NCBI GenBank assembly: GCA_964645285.1
Contig: CAZYDR010000139.1
Coordinates: 1-8,737, forward strand
Source: JAYZAP01 sp964645285
GTDB taxonomy: Bacteria > Pseudomonadota > Alphaproteobacteria > JAAXGF01
DNA: 8,737 nucleotides
Direction of reading: 5' to 3'
The position numbers and the translations under genes are program-made. Shown piece after piece: positions 6,500 through 8,737 of the stretch (position 1 is the stretch's first letter; the number at the start of each line of letters is the position of its first letter). The notes beneath the pieces were generated by a model, which was given only the letters and a program-made list of their open reading frames with translations, did no database searches and was not told the DNA's origin.

Positions 6500-8569
6500 A
6501 TGACCCGCGATCCGCGCTATGACATTCTTTTCGAACCCGTCAAGATCGGCCCGAAGACGGCCAGGAACCGCTTCTACCAGGTGCCCCATTGCAACGGTAT
6601 GGGTCACGCCTATCCCAGCGGCATGGCCGCCATGCGCGGCGTCAAGGCCGAGGGCGGCTGGGCGGTGGTGTGCACCGAGGAAGCCGAAATCCACGCCAGT
6701 TCCGATTACACCCCGGCCAACGAACTGCGGCTGTGGGACGAGCGCGATCTGCCAGTCCACGAGAAGCTGGTCAGCGCCATCCACGACCACGGCGGGTTGG
6801 CTGGCATCGAGCTGGTCCATAACGCCCACGACGCTCCCAATCGCTTCAGCCGCGAGGTGCCGCTGTCGCCTTCCCACCGGGTCTGCATTTTTAACGAGCC
6901 GATCCAGGCGCGGGCCATGGACAAGACCGATATCCGAAACTTCCGGCGCTGGCACCGCGAGGCGGCGCTGCGGGCCGAGAAGGTAGGCTACGACATCGTC
7001 TATCTCTACGCCGCGCACACCATCACCATGCTGACGTATTTTCTGTCGCGCCGTTACAACGACCGTACCGACGAATACGGCGGCAGCCTCGAGAACCGCG
7101 TGCGCCTGTTGCGCGAGGTCCTCGAGGAGACCAAGGAGGCGGTCGGCCATAGCTGCGCCGTCGCCATCCGCTTCTCGGTCGATGAGATGATGGGTGACGC
7201 CGGCCTGACTTATGACGGCGAAGGCCGTGACGTGGTCGAGTTGTTGGCCGATCTGCCCGATCTGTGGGACGTCAACGTCGCCGGCTGGGATAATGATTCG
7301 ATGACCGCGCGCTTCGCCGAGGAAGGTTTTCAGGAGAAGTACATTTCCTTCGTCAAGCAGGTGACGTCGAAGCCCGTCGTCGGCGTCGGCTGCTACACCT
7401 CGGTCGACCGCATGGTCTCGCTGATCAAGAACGGTACGCTCGACTTCATCGGCGCGGCGCGGCCCTCCATCGCCGATCCGTTCATGCCCCGAAAAATCGA
7501 GGAAGGGCGGATTGAGGACATCCGCGAATGTATCGCCTGCAACATGTGCGTCAGCGGTGATTTCCTGGGCCATCCCATGCGCTGCACCCAGAATCCCACG
7601 GTCAGCGAGGAGTGGCGCAAGGGATGGCATCCCGAGTATATCGCAGACAAGGGTTCGGACGCGCGGGTGCTGGTCGTCGGCGCTGGTCCCGCCGGGCTCG
7701 AGGCTACGCGGGCCTTGGGTCAGCGCGGCTATGACGTGATGCTGGCCGAGGCGACGCGGGATCTCGGCGGCCGCGTGACCCTGGAGTCGATACTGCCGGG
7801 GCTCAATCAGATGGGTCGTGTGCGCGATTACCGGATTCAGCAAATCGAACGCATGACCAACGTCGAGGTGTTCCGGGAAAGCGTCATGACGGCGCAAAGC
7901 GTGCGCGAGGTCGGCGCCGACCGCGTGGTCATCGCCACCGGGGCGCGGTGGCGCGCCGACGGTGTCGGGCGCACGCACCCGATGCCGATTCCGGGCAGCG
8001 ACATCACGCCGCCGCTGACCCCCGACGACATCATGACCGGGCAACTTCCCGAGGGGCCGGTGCTGATCTACGACGACGACCAGTACTACATGGCGAGCGT
8101 CATCGCCGAGCGGCTGCGCGCCGCCGGTTGCGAGGTGATCTACGTGACCCCGGCGGCCGATGTCGCCAACTGGACCCACAACACCATGGAGCAGCCGCGT
8201 ATTCAGGCGCGGCTAATCGAGCTTGGCGTGGAAATCTGCGCGGCCGTCGACCTCGTCGCCATCGAGGTCGGCACGGCGGTGCTGGCCTGCGCCTATACCG
8301 GGCGCGAGTCGCGCCGCGACTGCGCCGCCATCGTGTCAGTCACCGCGCGGCTGCCCAACGATGCCCTCTATCTCGAGCTCGCGGCCGACGCCCCGGCGCT
8401 CGACGCGGCCGGGATCAGCGCCCGCGACGTCATCGGCGACGCCTGCGCCCCGGCCACGGTGGCCCACGCCATCTACGCCGGCCACCGTTACGCCCGCGAG
8501 CTTGACGAACCGCGGCCCGAAGGCGCGCCTTTCAAACGAGAAATGGTGGCGCTGGTGCCGCCGCGCTGA
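6500..8569 (+). CDS. Trimethylamine dehydrogenase-family iron-sulfur flavoprotein (dimethylglycine/N-methylproline demethylase-like)
   Basis: A 689-residue two-part oxidoreductase: an OYE-type FMN TIM barrel (about 1-340), a 4Fe-4S site, and nucleotide-binding domains (about 390-680). It aligns end to end with trimethylamine dehydrogenase (TMADH, ~729 residues) as I remember it. RNRFYQVPHC places Cys31 at the TMADH cysteine that covalently holds 6-S-cysteinyl-FMN. Tyr170, His173 and Asp266 match the active-site Tyr/His/Asp. Cys344, 347, 350 and 362 bind the cluster, and GAGPAG (394-399) is the dinucleotide motif. Two residues of the TMADH aromatic cage are changed: Glu61 for Tyr60 and Asp354 for Trp355, while Trp263 is kept. 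This argues against trimethylamine and is compatible with DgcA-like dimethylglycine or StcD-like N-methylproline demethylation, yielding formaldehyde and passing electrons on, in TMADH to an ETF. No ETF or folate genes are in the window. It is divergent from the MttB homologue. Confidence 0.93.
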   Translation: MTRDPRYDILFEPVKIGPKTARNRFYQVPHCNGMGHAYPSGMAAMRGVKAEGGWAVVCTEEAEIHASSDYTPANELRLWDERDLPVHEKLVSAIHDHGGLAGIELVHNAHDAPNRFSREVPLSPSHRVCIFNEPIQARAMDKTDIRNFRRWHREAALRAEKVGYDIVYLYAAHTITMLTYFLSRRYNDRTDEYGGSLENRVRLLREVLEETKEAVGHSCAVAIRFSVDEMMGDAGLTYDGEGRDVVELLADLPDLWDVNVAGWDNDSMTARFAEEGFQEKYISFVKQVTSKPVVGVGCYTSVDRMVSLIKNGTLDFIGAARPSIADPFMPRKIEEGRIEDIRECIACNMCVSGDFLGHPMRCTQNPTVSEEWRKGWHPEYIADKGSDARVLVVGAGPAGLEATRALGQRGYDVMLAEATRDLGGRVTLESILPGLNQMGRVRDYRIQQIERMTNVEVFRESVMTAQSVREVGADRVVIATGARWRADGVGRTHPMPIPGSDITPPLTPDDIMTGQLPEGPVLIYDDDQYYMASVIAERLRAAGCEVIYVTPAADVANWTHNTMEQPRIQARLIELGVEICAAVDLVAIEVGTAVLACAYTGRESRRDCAAIVSVTARLPNDALYLELAADAPALDAAGISARDVIGDACAPATVAHAIYAGHRYARELDEPRPEGAPFKREMVALVPPR

Positions 8570-8581
8570 CAGCCGTGACCT

Positions 8582-8598
8582 GCCTCCCGAATGGAGGC
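8582..8598 (+). terminator. Short GC hairpin after the TMADH-like gene (possible weak terminator)
   Basis: GCCTCC and GGAGGC pair perfectly over six bases around a 5-base loop, 12 bases after the stop codon. There is no following T-run, so intrinsic termination is doubtful. The placement directly after the gene is the main argument. Confidence 0.3.
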
Positions 8599-8628
8599 CC
8601 GCGTTAGGACGATCCGCACCAAGTACGC

Positions 8629-8643
8629 GGAGGAGAGCATATG
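8629..8643 (+). promoter_or_regulatory. Strong ribosome binding site and ATG heading the IS30 fragment
   Basis: GGAGGAG (8629-8635) with five bases to ATG (8641) is a near-ideal translation start. It probably belonged to a gene whose body was replaced by the IS30 tail, since IS30 transposases do not begin at this point of their sequence. Confidence 0.4.
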
Positions 8644-8737
8644 AGGTTGGCCCGGCAGCTCAACGAACGGCCGCGCAAAACCTTGGAGTTTGAAACGCCG
8701 GCAGAGAGATTCAACGCTTGTGTTGCATCGACCGGTT
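8641..8737 (+). pseudogene. C-terminal fragment of an IS30-family transposase, running off the window
   Basis: The open frame reads LARQLNERPRKTLEFETP followed by AERFNACVASTG, the characteristic C-terminus of IS30-family DDE transposases (LN-RPRKTL--.TP.E). Only about 30 residues remain. The N-terminal helix-turn-helix and all catalytic residues, normally some 300 residues upstream, are missing because the preceding DNA is the 3' flank of the TMADH-like gene. The natural stop is expected within the next codon or two past the window edge. It is therefore the right end of a truncated IS30 copy joined at about 8645, and non-functional. The family call rests on a short but distinctive motif. Confidence 0.8.

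Noticed and set aside
6419..8179. 586-codon open frame on the minus strand
   Set aside because: It lies wholly antisense to the well-supported TMADH-like gene, has no recognisable domain and a His/Asp/Arg-rich composition typical of reverse-frame shadows in GC-rich DNA.

Overview
The window is GC-rich, densely coding DNA that looks like an alphaproteobacterial chromosome, perhaps Rhodospirillales-like. That is a judgement from codon use and protein character, not a search. A run of ten N at 1485-1494 marks it as a scaffolded draft or metagenome assembly. All genes are soluble enzymes of small-molecule catabolism. Two degraded insertion sequences break up the order.

Left part (1-2552): the C-terminal half of an M20D amidohydrolase is followed after 27 bp by a PLP-dependent threonine/serine dehydratase-like gene on the same strand. 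The dehydratase crosses the N gap. Its true C-terminus lies in a different apparent frame after the gap and ends at 1576, not at the earlier in-frame stop (1535). A luciferase-like (LLM) flavin or F420 oxidoreductase converges on it from the minus strand.

Middle (2637-3831): a 1.2 kb IS1182-family relic with recognisable 35-bp imperfect terminal inverted repeats. Its minus-strand transposase survives in at least five frame-shifted pieces. It has lost its N-terminal domain, the motif carrying the middle catalytic Asp, and a block before the C-terminal domain.

Right part (3963-8569): a short-chain dehydrogenase (SDR, +) converges with a 7-bp gap on an MttB-superfamily corrinoid methyltransferase homologue (-). 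The latter is transcribed divergently from a 689-aa trimethylamine-dehydrogenase-family flavoprotein (+). The flavoprotein keeps the 6-S-cysteinyl-FMN cysteine, the 4Fe-4S cysteines and the active-site Tyr/His/Asp. Two of the three aromatic residues that cage trimethylamine in the classical enzyme are replaced by acidic residues, pointing to another substrate such as dimethylglycine or N-methylproline. Together the MttB homologue and the flavoprotein suggest breakdown of a quaternary or tertiary methylamine osmolyte: the first could remove a methyl group from a quaternary amine and the second could oxidatively demethylate the tertiary product. The SDR and LLM enzymes may take part, but that is only proximity. 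The 163-bp divergent promoter region has a 9-bp inverted repeat and a pair of 8-bp direct repeats spaced 21 bp.

Right edge (8570-8737): a hairpin, then a ribosome binding site and ATG fused almost directly to the C-terminal tail of an IS30-family transposase that runs off the window. The SDR-MttB-TMADH block is therefore bracketed by two IS relics.

I see no clear CRISPR array, tRNA, rRNA or phage gene. No wholly new system is evident. The most unusual content is the methylamine gene pair and the detailed decay pattern of the IS1182 relic.
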